This document shows, in pieces, positions 1-7,490 of a stretch of DNA of 64,000 nt (its first letter is position 1; every line of letters begins with the position of its first letter). Origin of the DNA: Paenibacillus sp. (GTDB taxonomy: Bacteria > Bacillota > Bacilli > Paenibacillales > Paenibacillaceae). The stretch covers positions 62,001-126,000 of the forward strand of contig JAILZT010000006.1 of the NCBI GenBank assembly GCA_023512345.1, in the 5' to 3' direction. The translations under genes were made by a program, and so were the position numbers. The notes beneath the pieces were generated by a model. It searched no databases. It saw only the letters and a program-made list of their open reading frames with translations, and was not told the origin of the DNA.

Positions 1-595
1 CACCCGCTCCACGCTTCCGCTCCGCCTCCAGCAGCCGCAAAAAGTCTTTAGTCGCACGAGGATCTAATCCGATAAACGGCTCGTCCACAATATACACATC
101 AGGCTGAACAAGAAACCCAAGCATCAGCATCATTTTTTGCTTCATACCTTTAGAGAATCCCGCCGGGAGATCATTGCGAACATTCTCCATGCCGAACTGC
201 TTCAGCAGACGTTCAGCCGTTTCCTGAAACTGTTTATATTCCAGTCCATAAGCCGCACCCGCTAAATCCAGATGCTCCCACAGGGTAAGATCTTCATAAA
301 ATACCGGCTGCTCCGGCACATAAGCGTAGGACTTATTCAGACCGCCAAGCTTTATTTTGGCTTTGGCATGCTTCAGCAAGCCTAGAACCGTCTTGATCGT
401 TGTACTCTTACCTGCACCATTGGGTCCTATCAAACCCAGCAGCTCTCCTCGCCGGACCTGAAACGAGATACTGGAAATGCGCGGATCACCCGCCTCATAT
501 CCCGCTTCTTCAATATAAACGTCAAGCACTATGGATCCATCTTCTACAGTAAACTCTATATTTCTAGAATCTAGACCTGCTTCTATCTCTTCCAT
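1..595 (-). CDS. ABC transporter ATP-binding protein (partial, 3' end outside window)
   Basis: ATPase subunit of an ABC transporter; the C-terminal part runs off the left edge. Reading leftward from ATG at 595, preceded by a GGAG site, the protein shows Walker A GPNGAGKST (about residues 56-64), a signature-like FSKGMKQK segment (about 148) and Walker B IVDEPFIGLDP (about 167). The signature is of the type with SKG in place of SGG seen in EcsA-like and multidrug or export ATPases. The permease is presumably just outside the window. Substrate cannot be told from the sequence. Confidence 0.9.
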   Translation of the reverse strand, partial: MEEIEAGLDSRNIEFTVEDGSIVLDVYIEEAGYEAGDPRISSISFQVRRGELLGLIGPNGAGKSTTIKTVLGLLKHAKAKIKLGGLNKSYAYVPEQPVFYEDLTLWEHLDLAGAAYGLEYKQFQETAERLLKQFGMENVRNDLPAGFSKGMKQKMMLMLGFLVQPDVYIVDEPFIGLDPRATKDFLRLLEAERKRGAG

Positions 596-860
596 ACTAC
601 CCACTCCTTCTGTTTCTCCATCACTCTATTATATATGAATGTAGGAATTTTGAATTTTTTATATCATCATAAATAATTGTTTGATTTTTAATAATTAAAA
701 GTGTGCTCATTGTGACAAATCACATGTTCTTCTCCCATTGTTTGACGTATTGTAAAACTATAAATAGGTTCGCTGCACAGGTGACCCTTTCACATCAGGC
801 ATTAGATTACAAACCGTGCGACGAGTTCACACGATTAAACATAAAGGGTGGAGAAGAATC

Positions 861-1328
861 ATGATACAATCCTATGAACGCGATACTCAATTAACACTGC
901 ATCTGTACCGGGTTTTTGCAAAGTCTTTCAAGAGCATTAATGAGCATGCCGTTACCGGCAGTAAGATCGAAGGGTTCAACCCAACGGCATTTGCCGTGAT
1001 GGAAGTCCTCTATTACAAAGGACCACAACCTATTCAACAAATAGGCGCCAAGCTGCTTCTGCAAAGCGGAAATGTCACTTACGTGATTGACAAGCTGGAG
1101 GAACGCGGATACCTGCAACGTAAACCATGCCCAAGTGACCGCCGTGTAATCTTTGCAGAATTAACTGCAGAAGGCGAACGACTGATGAATGAGATGTATC
1201 CGAAATATTCCGAGCGCATTCATCTTGCATTTAGCGGCCTTAGTGATGACGAGAAAGAACAAATGATCATTCTACTTAAAAAGATGGGTCTGCAAGCTGA
1301 GAAGCTCTCACCTCTCCCACGTAAATAG
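861..1328 (+). CDS. MarR family transcriptional regulator
   Basis: Winged-helix DNA-binding protein of 155 residues, the usual MarR length. The helix-turn-helix and wing are visible (GAKLLLQSGNVTYVIDKLEE, then the basic wing PSDRR). The start at 861 was chosen because GGTGGAG lies just upstream; an in-frame extension to 816 has no ribosome binding site. There is no N-terminal OhrR-type reactive cysteine; the only Cys is next to the wing. It is transcribed divergently from the ABC ATPase across a 265-base gap, so it may control that transporter, but this is inference. It ends in its own terminator. Confidence 0.9.
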   Translation: MIQSYERDTQLTLHLYRVFAKSFKSINEHAVTGSKIEGFNPTAFAVMEVLYYKGPQPIQQIGAKLLLQSGNVTYVIDKLEERGYLQRKPCPSDRRVIFAELTAEGERLMNEMYPKYSERIHLAFSGLSDDEKEQMIILLKKMGLQAEKLSPLPRK

Positions 1329-1344
1329 GTATAAGAAACACCAA

Positions 1345-1383
1345 ACAGCAAGTCCCTAAACACTGGGACTTGCTGTTTTTCTT
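1345..1383 (+). terminator. Rho-independent terminator of the MarR gene
   Basis: Twelve-base perfect arms (1345-1356 and 1365-1376) around an 8-base loop, followed by a T-rich run. It lies 16 bases after the MarR stop codon and separates that gene from the riboswitch unit downstream. Confidence 0.9.
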
Positions 1384-1540
1384 GTTTTAGCTGTATTTTT
1401 CGTATTTTTTCACAACATTTCATATATTCTAAAAACGCACAGCTAAATAATAGGTCTAAATACCTTGTTAAATAGAACTATAGTATTGAATTTTCAGATG
1501 AAACAACCGATAATTAAAGTAGGACATACCAAAATAAAGA

Positions 1541-1618
1541 AAAGAGCAAACCCGTGGAAACACGGCGACGCAAAGCTAAAGGGGCTACAGCGTAAAGCTA
1601 TGCCAGCCAGTTACCTTT
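1541..1618 (+). ncRNA. Cyclic di-GMP-I riboswitch (GEMM-I) aptamer
   Basis: The sequence carries the hallmarks of the GEMM-I aptamer in order: GAGCAAAC, a hairpin CCGTG-GAAA-CACGG with a GNRA tetraloop, the near-invariant GACGCAAAGC, then GGGCTA, a variable second hairpin, and the 3' segment ATGCCAGCCAG. The outer stem can be formed by AAAG (1541-1544) and CTTT (1615-1618). It precedes two diguanylate cyclase genes, the enzymes that make its ligand, so it is a product-sensing control element. Recognised from motif order; not scored with a covariance model. Confidence 0.9.
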
Positions 1619-1654
1619 AGAGATCCCAGAATCTCGAGGTGTGTTTTTTATTTT
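1613..1654 (+). terminator. Riboswitch expression platform: intrinsic terminator
   Basis: ACCT and GAGAT (1613-1624) can pair with ATCTC and AGGT (1631-1640), and a run of T follows (1644-1654). The 5' arm overlaps the 3' strand of the aptamer outer stem (CTTT, 1615-1618), so the two structures compete. This suggests that ligand-bound aptamer would favour read-through, but the direction of the switch is inference. Confidence 0.7.
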
Positions 1655-1718
1655 ATAAACTACTATTCCCGCAGCTTAAATGATCCTGAATAGAGAATAC
1701 CCAAAAAAGCGGTGACTA

Positions 1719-2870
1719 ATGATGAACATAACCCCCCAGAAAAATAATCAAGCTTGGAACAGGTGGGTACTATATCTTTATTGGTTGATTGCCGGACTTA
1801 TCCTTCTAGCCGGATTGTTCTTCCATCTGCTTGCAAACAAATTAACAGAAAACCAGTCTGAAGCTATATTTCTTCCGACTATTATTGTCTCTACAGCAGC
1901 ATTCACAGTAGCCTTATTGGTTGCAGAATTTGCACTGCGTTATATCAAGCCTTATATGGATTTTGTTCTCATTACTCTCGGATTTGTGTTTGCCATTGTA
2001 ATTATGATGACCTTTGGTCCTCTAATTAATGGGCTATATATTGCACTGGACATCCCTATCGTAGTTTCTATTCTATATTTCAGCCGTTCAAGGCTTTGGT
2101 TCGCATCTGCGATGACATTAAGCTGTTTTTTTATTTTATATAGTTTTGTAGAGACCCTGCGGCAACAAATCATGGTTTATGACTTATTTACCATCATCGG
2201 CATGATTATTGGCACAACTTTTATTGGACAAATGATCATTCATAGGGGTGTAGAGTTATTAACCGCTTTGGAACGGGCTGTACGTTCTGAAGTCGAAGCG
2301 TTTGCGGACTCCGTGGCCGTAGAGAATCAATCGAAGTATGATCATTTAACCGGGCTTACCAATTACACTACTTTTCAAGACTACCTTGTTTCCCTTATTG
2401 ACCAGCATGAGCGTTACGGACTGCCATTATGCCTGGCTGTTATGGATCTTGATAATTTCAAGACGATTAACGATACATACGGCCATTATGAGGGAGACCT
2501 AGTCTTACGCGAAATTGCCAAGGTATTGCTTGCGTCCATCTCCAGTGAGGATGTGGTCGTTCGCTACGGGGGTGAGGAATTCGTGCTTATACTAACCGGC
2601 AAAACAATGAATGACAACCTTCAACTGCTTGAACAAATTAGAATACAGGTGTCCGAACTCAGCTTGGAATCTATTAATAACCATCAAATAACGGTAAGCA
2701 TAGGTGTTATTGAATATCGCAGAGGGATGGGAAAGGATAATCTCTTTAAATCAGCGGATTCCTTGATGTACGAAGCAAAGCGTAAGGGTAAGAATCGTAT
2801 TCAAGCCCTATGGAATGGAGTGATGAACAATGAGACAAATGTTTCTGAGTCCCTCACTGAAATTAAGTGA
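1719..2870 (+). CDS. Membrane-bound diguanylate cyclase (GGDEF), first of a tandem pair
   Basis: Makes cyclic di-GMP from two GTP. The first ~190 residues form about six hydrophobic membrane segments, followed by a short helix and a C-terminal GGDEF domain (about 200-370). The active site is intact: signature RYGGEEF, and metal/substrate residues in MDLDNFKTIND. The inhibitory RxxD motif is absent: the aligned position reads SSED. The start at 1719 has only a weak GGTG upstream; the next codon is also ATG. The gene is preceded by the c-di-GMP riboswitch and overlaps the second cyclase by 41 bases in another frame. Confidence 0.92.
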   Translation: MMNITPQKNNQAWNRWVLYLYWLIAGLILLAGLFFHLLANKLTENQSEAIFLPTIIVSTAAFTVALLVAEFALRYIKPYMDFVLITLGFVFAIVIMMTFGPLINGLYIALDIPIVVSILYFSRSRLWFASAMTLSCFFILYSFVETLRQQIMVYDLFTIIGMIIGTTFIGQMIIHRGVELLTALERAVRSEVEAFADSVAVENQSKYDHLTGLTNYTTFQDYLVSLIDQHERYGLPLCLAVMDLDNFKTINDTYGHYEGDLVLREIAKVLLASISSEDVVVRYGGEEFVLILTGKTMNDNLQLLEQIRIQVSELSLESINNHQITVSIGVIEYRRGMGKDNLFKSADSLMYEAKRKGKNRIQALWNGVMNNETNVSESLTEIK

Positions 2871-3915
2871 TTGGAATCGTAAAATAAGAATTATGTATTG
2901 GTTAATTGGGTTATTAATGCTAGCAGCTACATTAGGGTCATGGCCTTTTACTGTAAAAGAAGGACTTCATTACGAACACCTGTGGAGATACGTTGTACTG
3001 CAAAACGGGATCCTGTTCAGTATTCTTTTGATGGCTGAGTTTATCTATCGTATAGAAATGCGCAAGCAGGATTATGTGGTTATTACTGTCGGTTCCGGAT
3101 TCGTCGCAGTCATTCAAGGACTGGCACCGATTGACGTTTCAGGCATACAGATTGTTATGATTATACCGATTTTAATATCTGTTCTCTACTTCGAATATCG
3201 TAAAGTGTTATTCGCATGCGTCAGTACCCTGCTGCCCTATACTGCTATTATGATGTTCAACCCAACCTACCGATTGGATGTACCCATGTATCAAAAAGCT
3301 GTTGGTTACAGCTTAATTCTGTTTATTACTCTGACGTGTCTTAGCGTTGTAAATCGCGGACTCAAAATTATGATTAGTGAGAAAGAATCTCTTATAAATG
3401 AGGAGAAATATCGCCTCCAGCGGAAATCCAATGATGAAGCTTCAAGTAAGGATACTCTGACAGGCCTTAACAATCATAGATGTTTTCAGGAACGTTTGCG
3501 GGGAGCACTTGATACTGTAGGGAATAATCCCCTGCACCTTGCCTTAATCGATATTGATAATTTCAAGCAAATTAACGATGAGTATGGTCATTTAACAGGT
3601 GACATTGTTATTCGAAAGATCGGAGAATTGTTGAACGAGCTTTCGAATTGCAACTGCTTCCCTGCCCGCTATGGCGGTGAGGAGTTCGCGGTCATTTTCA
3701 GCGACCTGAACTCCATGCAGGTGGAGGAATGGCTAGAAGCGCTCAGATTGAAAGCGCAGCAAGCCGTAATTTCAGAACTAGGCGGTCATAACATCACAGT
3801 CAGTATAGGCTGCCACCTGTTGAAGGCGAACGAGGGCCGGGACTTCTTGTTCCGCCAAGCGGATGCAGCCTTGTATCGAGCTAAACGGAATGGGAAGAAT
3901 CAAGTGGCTTGGTAA
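2830..3915 (+). CDS. Membrane-bound diguanylate cyclase (GGDEF), second of a tandem pair
   Basis: Paralogue of the upstream gene with the same plan: an N-terminal multi-pass membrane region beginning with a similar NRxxxxxYWLI segment, then a C-terminal GGDEF domain. The catalytic motif RYGGEEF and IDIDNFKQIND are intact, so activity is expected. The inhibition site is again missing (NCNC at the RxxD position). GGAG lies 9 bases before the ATG at 2830, inside the first gene, indicating translational coupling within one riboswitch-controlled unit. The signal sensed by the membrane region is unknown. Confidence 0.92.
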   Translation: MRQMFLSPSLKLSDWNRKIRIMYWLIGLLMLAATLGSWPFTVKEGLHYEHLWRYVVLQNGILFSILLMAEFIYRIEMRKQDYVVITVGSGFVAVIQGLAPIDVSGIQIVMIIPILISVLYFEYRKVLFACVSTLLPYTAIMMFNPTYRLDVPMYQKAVGYSLILFITLTCLSVVNRGLKIMISEKESLINEEKYRLQRKSNDEASSKDTLTGLNNHRCFQERLRGALDTVGNNPLHLALIDIDNFKQINDEYGHLTGDIVIRKIGELLNELSNCNCFPARYGGEEFAVIFSDLNSMQVEEWLEALRLKAQQAVISELGGHNITVSIGCHLLKANEGRDFLFRQADAALYRAKRNGKNQVAW

Positions 3916-3945
3916 ATTCCCAAAGCACCTTGATAACAACCCAGC

Positions 3946-5427
3946 TTATGTATGTTCCGATGTGGATGGCACTGTACTACGGAGACCCCAGGAAATGAAC
4001 AGGGACAGGAGTGCAATAACGGCCATAACTATAAACAGTAAATGCAGCCCGCCCTCCAATGCCGAGTGCAGGCTTTGGCTAACAGCCGGCGATAGACTTT
4101 TACCCGTTTGCGGATTCAACAGCTGATTGATATCTTCGCCAGTCACACCAGATCCCGGTTGAGTCTTCAGCAGCCTATCCATATTGAAATTCAGCCACGA
4201 GCCAAATAGGGCAACTCCGATGGTCTGTCCTAGAGACCGTGTGAATGAATTCAAAGCTGTCGAAGAACCACGTAATTCATGACCCACCGAGGACTGGGCG
4301 ATGATTGTAAATACGGTAGAAGCATACCCAAAGCCAATTCCGCTAATAAGCATTAGACCTAGTAAGTAGATCTGTGAGGAGTCTTCTAACATAAAAGCCA
4401 GCCCCACCGCTCCTGCCGATATCATAGCGAGTCCAAGCATAGCTGTTCTGCGAGAGCCAGATCGCAGAATCATACGCCCTCCCGCAATGGAGCCAAACAT
4501 CCAGCCCACAGACATTGGAGCTAGGAGCAGTCCGGAGAGTGCCGCGCTTTTACCCGAAACACCCTGCACCCATAGAGGCACGTAGGTAGAGAGCCCAATA
4601 ATTAATGTGCTCACGAGTAGATTGGCTCCTGTAGAAACAGCAATATTGCGAATAGAAAATAATCCTAGAGGCAGCATTGGTTCAGAGGCTCGGCGTTCCA
4701 CTTTTAGAAACATTGCCAACAGCAGCACAGCAGCCGACAATATTGCTAATAACAGTGGAGAGGACCACGAAAGGCTTTGCCCTCCGGTGGTCAGTCCAAA
4801 CAATAAAGCTCCCATACCAGCCGCAAACAATAACGTACCTGCAACATCAATTTTAGCTTTGCGGCGGACTTTATCTTCCTTGAGATAACGAGCAATAAAT
4901 ACAATGGATAGAAGGCCAAACGGCAAATTAAAAACAAACACCCAGCGCCAGCTCAAGTAATCCACTACATAACCGCCCAGAAGAGGCCCCACAAGTGAAG
5001 AAATCCCCCAGACCGAGCTTAACATTCCCTGTGTCTTAGCCCGTTCTTTAATACTATAAATATCGCCGATAATGGTAAACGTCATAGGAATAAGTGCGCC
5101 TGCTCCAAACCCCTGAATCGCACGGAATATAATCAACTGCTGCATGCTCTGCGAAACCCCACACAGTAATGATCCTAGCAAAAAGACAATAACCCCGCCG
5201 ATGAACACAGGCTTGCGGCCGAAGAGGTCACTAACTTTTCCAAATATCGGAGTCGTGATAGCCATCGCCAGTAGATAGGCAGTAAAAATCCAGCTAAGCC
5301 ACTGCACTCCCTGAAAATCACCCACAATCGCAGGCCCCGCAGGACCGGTAACCGTTCCCTCAATCGCTGCTAGAAACGTAGCCAGCAATACCCCCGTTAA
5401 AATAAGCTTACGTTCGGTTTCTTTCAT
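3946..5427 (-). CDS. MFS drug exporter, DHA2-like (14 membrane segments)
   Basis: Proton-driven exporter of about 493 residues, the normal length for 14-segment DHA2/EmrB-type transporters. The loop motif GKVSDLFGRKP and the antiporter segment FRAIQGFGAGALIP are visible. The ATG at 5427 is used; the open frame runs 26 codons further upstream but would overlap the neighbouring acetyltransferase gene, and a TTG three codons upstream is also possible. It converges with the diguanylate cyclase pair and lies 34 bases behind the acetyltransferase, so both may be co-transcribed. Substrate unknown; multidrug export is inferred from family. Confidence 0.9.
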   Translation of the reverse strand: MKETERKLILTGVLLATFLAAIEGTVTGPAGPAIVGDFQGVQWLSWIFTAYLLAMAITTPIFGKVSDLFGRKPVFIGGVIVFLLGSLLCGVSQSMQQLIIFRAIQGFGAGALIPMTFTIIGDIYSIKERAKTQGMLSSVWGISSLVGPLLGGYVVDYLSWRWVFVFNLPFGLLSIVFIARYLKEDKVRRKAKIDVAGTLLFAAGMGALLFGLTTGGQSLSWSSPLLLAILSAAVLLLAMFLKVERRASEPMLPLGLFSIRNIAVSTGANLLVSTLIIGLSTYVPLWVQGVSGKSAALSGLLLAPMSVGWMFGSIAGGRMILRSGSRRTAMLGLAMISAGAVGLAFMLEDSSQIYLLGLMLISGIGFGYASTVFTIIAQSSVGHELRGSSTALNSFTRSLGQTIGVALFGSWLNFNMDRLLKTQPGSGVTGEDINQLLNPQTGKSLSPAVSQSLHSALEGGLHLLFIVMAVIALLSLFISWGLRSTVPSTSEHT

Positions 5428-5461
5428 TGACCCCAAAAGCTCCAATTCCTCTCTCCTACAT

Positions 5462-6016
5462 TTAGTTCTGCCACTCATCCGTATACAGAAGCGAATACAT
5501 AGCAACGTCTTGAAAACCGGCTACCGTATAACGGTATTGGCGTAATACTCCCTCCTGCCTAAATCCAAGCGAGGTAAACAGCCTAATAGCACGTAAATTA
5601 TCTGGAAGGCAAATCGCCTCTATGCGATTAAGTCCCATGCTTTTAAACCCATATTCTAAAAGCAGCTGAAGTGCTTCCCTAGTGTACCCCAAACCCCAAT
5701 AATCAGGCAGCAGTTCACAGCCTAGCTCACCCCGGTATGCACCTTCAAACTGCCAACTATTATATCCACAACTTCCAATCACTTTGCCATCCGGCAGGAC
5801 GATACTCCAGCGCAGGCTTTCATCCACTTGGGCCATTTGTAATAGACGCTCTATCAGTTCACGAGTCTCCGAAACGGAGGTTAGAGGTGGAGCTCCCAGC
5901 CAAGAGGAAACCTCGGGATGAGACCAGCAGTGAAACAAAGGTTCTGCATCCTCTATAGATATAGCTCTTAGAAATATCCTAGGTCCAGTTAAAACAGGTA
6001 CATTGCCTTTGCTCAT
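5462..6016 (-). CDS. GNAT N-acetyltransferase (RimJ/RimL type)
   Basis: Acetyl-CoA-dependent N-acetyltransferase of about 184 residues. The acetyl-CoA loop region GCELLPDYWGLGYTREAL and the later LGFRQEGVLRQYRY are typical of RimJ/RimL-type enzymes that acetylate protein N termini or small amines. GGAG lies 9 bases before ATG 6016; an alternative ATG two codons upstream (6022) is too close to that site. It precedes the MFS gene in the same direction. Specific substrate cannot be assigned. Confidence 0.88.
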   Translation of the reverse strand: MSKGNVPVLTGPRIFLRAISIEDAEPLFHCWSHPEVSSWLGAPPLTSVSETRELIERLLQMAQVDESLRWSIVLPDGKVIGSCGYNSWQFEGAYRGELGCELLPDYWGLGYTREALQLLLEYGFKSMGLNRIEAICLPDNLRAIRLFTSLGFRQEGVLRQYRYTVAGFQDVAMYSLLYTDEWQN

Positions 6017-6057
6017 TACCATTCGCTCCCTTTCTAACCCATACATTATACAATAAA

Positions 6058-6107
6058 AACAGCGTTTGTATCGGGCAGCTAAATCACTGCTCGTTACAAA
6101 CGCTGTT
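6058..6107 (-). terminator. Terminator of the 6124-6423 gene
   Basis: On the minus strand, arms AACAGCGTTTGTA and TACAAACGCTGTT enclose a 24-base loop and are followed by a T run (TTTTTATT). It lies between the small unknown gene and the acetyltransferase, so these are separate transcripts. Confidence 0.85.
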
Positions 6108-6123
6108 AATATTAAGAAGCTTA

Positions 6124-6423
6124 TTACTTTGTTGTTCCAGCTGCTTTTAACGGTTTAAGCACACCGTTGCTAAGCACCTGAAGTTTCGCTTGTATATCCT
6201 TAAACTCTTCAGTGCCAGTCCGGGTAATACTGTACGCATCGTTGTGAGCAGTTAAGAAGTTGCCCTGGGTTAAGCGCTCCAGTTCCTGCTTCACTTCTCG
6301 CTCTGCAACACGGTACCCCAGATCCTCCAATTCAGGCTGCATCTCCGTTACCGTCAGGTCTTTTTCGTGGGCAAAATAAAGCATGTGAATTCCCATAAAC
6401 AAATTCTGTATATCGGCGCGCAT
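6124..6423 (-). CDS. Small protein of unknown function (99 aa), winged-helix-like
   Basis: I do not recognise this protein. It is 99 residues, soluble, and rich in charged helices; the pattern EREVKQELERLTQGNFL followed by YSITRTG resembles the recognition helix and wing of PadR-like or similar winged-helix folds, so a DNA-binding role is possible but unproven. A good site (GAAGGAG) precedes the ATG at 6423. It is a single-gene unit with its own terminator, divergent from the free-methionine sulfoxide reductase gene. Confidence 0.75.
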   Translation of the reverse strand: MRADIQNLFMGIHMLYFAHEKDLTVTEMQPELEDLGYRVAEREVKQELERLTQGNFLTAHNDAYSITRTGTEEFKDIQAKLQVLSNGVLKPLKAAGTTK

Positions 6424-6556
6424 GTCTCACTCCTTCTGGCCAAGAGCCTTCGGTATTTATTATTCATCATTACCCTGAGGCGCTTAAGCGGAAACATGAA
6501 ATAAATCCAAAGGCTCGATCCAACAGGCTAAGCCTGAATATTAACATGGTTAACTC

Positions 6557-6585
6557 TTGACGTAGCTTGTAAGCTGTACTATGTT
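6557..6585 (+). promoter_or_regulatory. Sigma-A-like promoter for the fRMsr gene
   Basis: TTGACG (6557-6562), a 17-base spacer, and TATGTT (6580-6585), about 50 bases before the ATG at 6633. Confidence 0.6.
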
Positions 6586-6632
6586 GTAATTTATAGTTAC
6601 TACTGAATCAACGTACAGAAAGGTGATGCTTC

Positions 6633-7112
6633 ATGTTTCAGGCTATGCCTTATGATAGTACACGCAGCGACCGGTTTGAATCTGTTCTAACCCAACTCGC
6701 AGCCCTTATTCAAGATGAACCCAATTCTATAGCCAATCTGGCGAATGCTTCGGCGCTTCTTAAATACTCTATGCCGGATACGAATTGGGCTGGCTTCTAT
6801 TTATACGACGGCACCGAGCTCGTGTTAGGGCCCTTTCAGGGACTCCCCGCATGCATTCGGATTCCGCTGAATCGTGGTGTCTGTGGAACAGCAGCCTCTG
6901 AACGACGCACGCTTGTGGTAGGAGATGTGCATGCTTTTCCTGGGCATATTGCTTGTGATGCTGCCTCCAACAGTGAGATTGTTGTTCCATTGATTAAAGA
7001 CGACCGTCTCTTAGGGGTTCTTGATATCGATAGTCCGCTTAAGCACCGTTTCGATGATGAAGAACGCCGCTTCTTGGAGCGTTTCGCTGCTATTATTTCG
7101 GAAGTTATCTAA
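6633..7112 (+). CDS. Free methionine-(R)-sulfoxide reductase (GAF-domain fRMsr)
   Basis: Reduces free methionine-R-sulfoxide, repairing oxidised methionine in the cytoplasm with thioredoxin as electron donor. The whole 159-residue protein is one GAF domain. The three family cysteines are present at 74 (LPACIRIP), 84 (RGVCGTAA) and 108 (HIACDAAS), the same 10 and 24 residue spacing as in the characterised Escherichia coli enzyme. GPFQG and FPGHIACDAASNSEIVVP are further signature stretches. AAAGGTG precedes the start. Related to YtsP of Bacillus subtilis. Single-gene unit between promoter and terminator. Confidence 0.95.
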   Translation: MFQAMPYDSTRSDRFESVLTQLAALIQDEPNSIANLANASALLKYSMPDTNWAGFYLYDGTELVLGPFQGLPACIRIPLNRGVCGTAASERRTLVVGDVHAFPGHIACDAASNSEIVVPLIKDDRLLGVLDIDSPLKHRFDDEERRFLERFAAIISEVI

Positions 7113-7119
7113 GAATGTG

Positions 7120-7147
7120 ATAGAGGGATTTTCTCCCTCTATTTTTT
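7120..7147 (+). terminator. Terminator of the fRMsr gene
   Basis: Hairpin ATAGAGGGA / TCCCTCTAT (7120-7142) with a 5-base loop and a T run. Its arms resemble the palindromic repeats that follow at 7171-7307. Confidence 0.8.
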
Positions 7148-7170
7148 ATGCCCAGCACCCCTTTTATGCA

Positions 7171-7307
7171 ATTAGAGGGAATTTCGCCCGCTAATTTTGA
7201 GGATATACCTCTTTAGAGCGATATGGCTAAGATTAGAGGGGTATTTTCCCTTTAATCTCAGAATCAAGACGTTTCGGTCGGTATTAGCGGGCACTTTTCC
7301 CTCTAAT
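7171..7307. repeat. Three imperfect palindromic repeats (about 25 bp each)
   Basis: Copies at 7171-7195, 7232-7255 and 7283-7307 share the plan ATTAG(A/C)GGG - 6 to 7 bases - (C/T)CCCT or CCCG - TAAT, each able to fold on itself. They fill the roughly 380-base gap between the fRMsr terminator and the glgP terminator, and no gene is visible there. This looks like a small dispersed intergenic palindrome family; function unknown. Confidence 0.75.
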
Positions 7308-7426
7308 TCGGCGAAGGACTGGTACATACTCGGAATCGGTTACGCATAGAAGAAGAGACTTTCCCAAAAGTTGATATTTTACGAATGTGACAGCTTCTCG
7401 GACTTCAAAGCTGCAAAAAGGCTAAA

Positions 7427-7466
7427 AAGCTAGCCAGTCTCCAGTTCATAGGAGGTTGGCTAGCTT
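7427..7466 (-). terminator. Terminator of the glg operon (likely bidirectional)
   Basis: Arms AAGCTAGCCA / TGGCTAGCTT, with T runs on both sides when read from either strand. It lies 24 bases after the glgP stop codon. Confidence 0.85.
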
Positions 7467-7490
7467 TTTTCGATCCTTAGCAACAGCTAA

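Noticed and set aside
1719..3915. Hybrid GGDEF-EAL or degenerate cyclases
   Set aside because: No EAL or HD-GYP motif is present and both GGEEF sites with their metal residues are intact.
3863..4126. Rightward open frame after the second cyclase
   Set aside because: Out of frame with the cyclase, no family similarity, and it overlaps the end of the MFS gene on the other strand.
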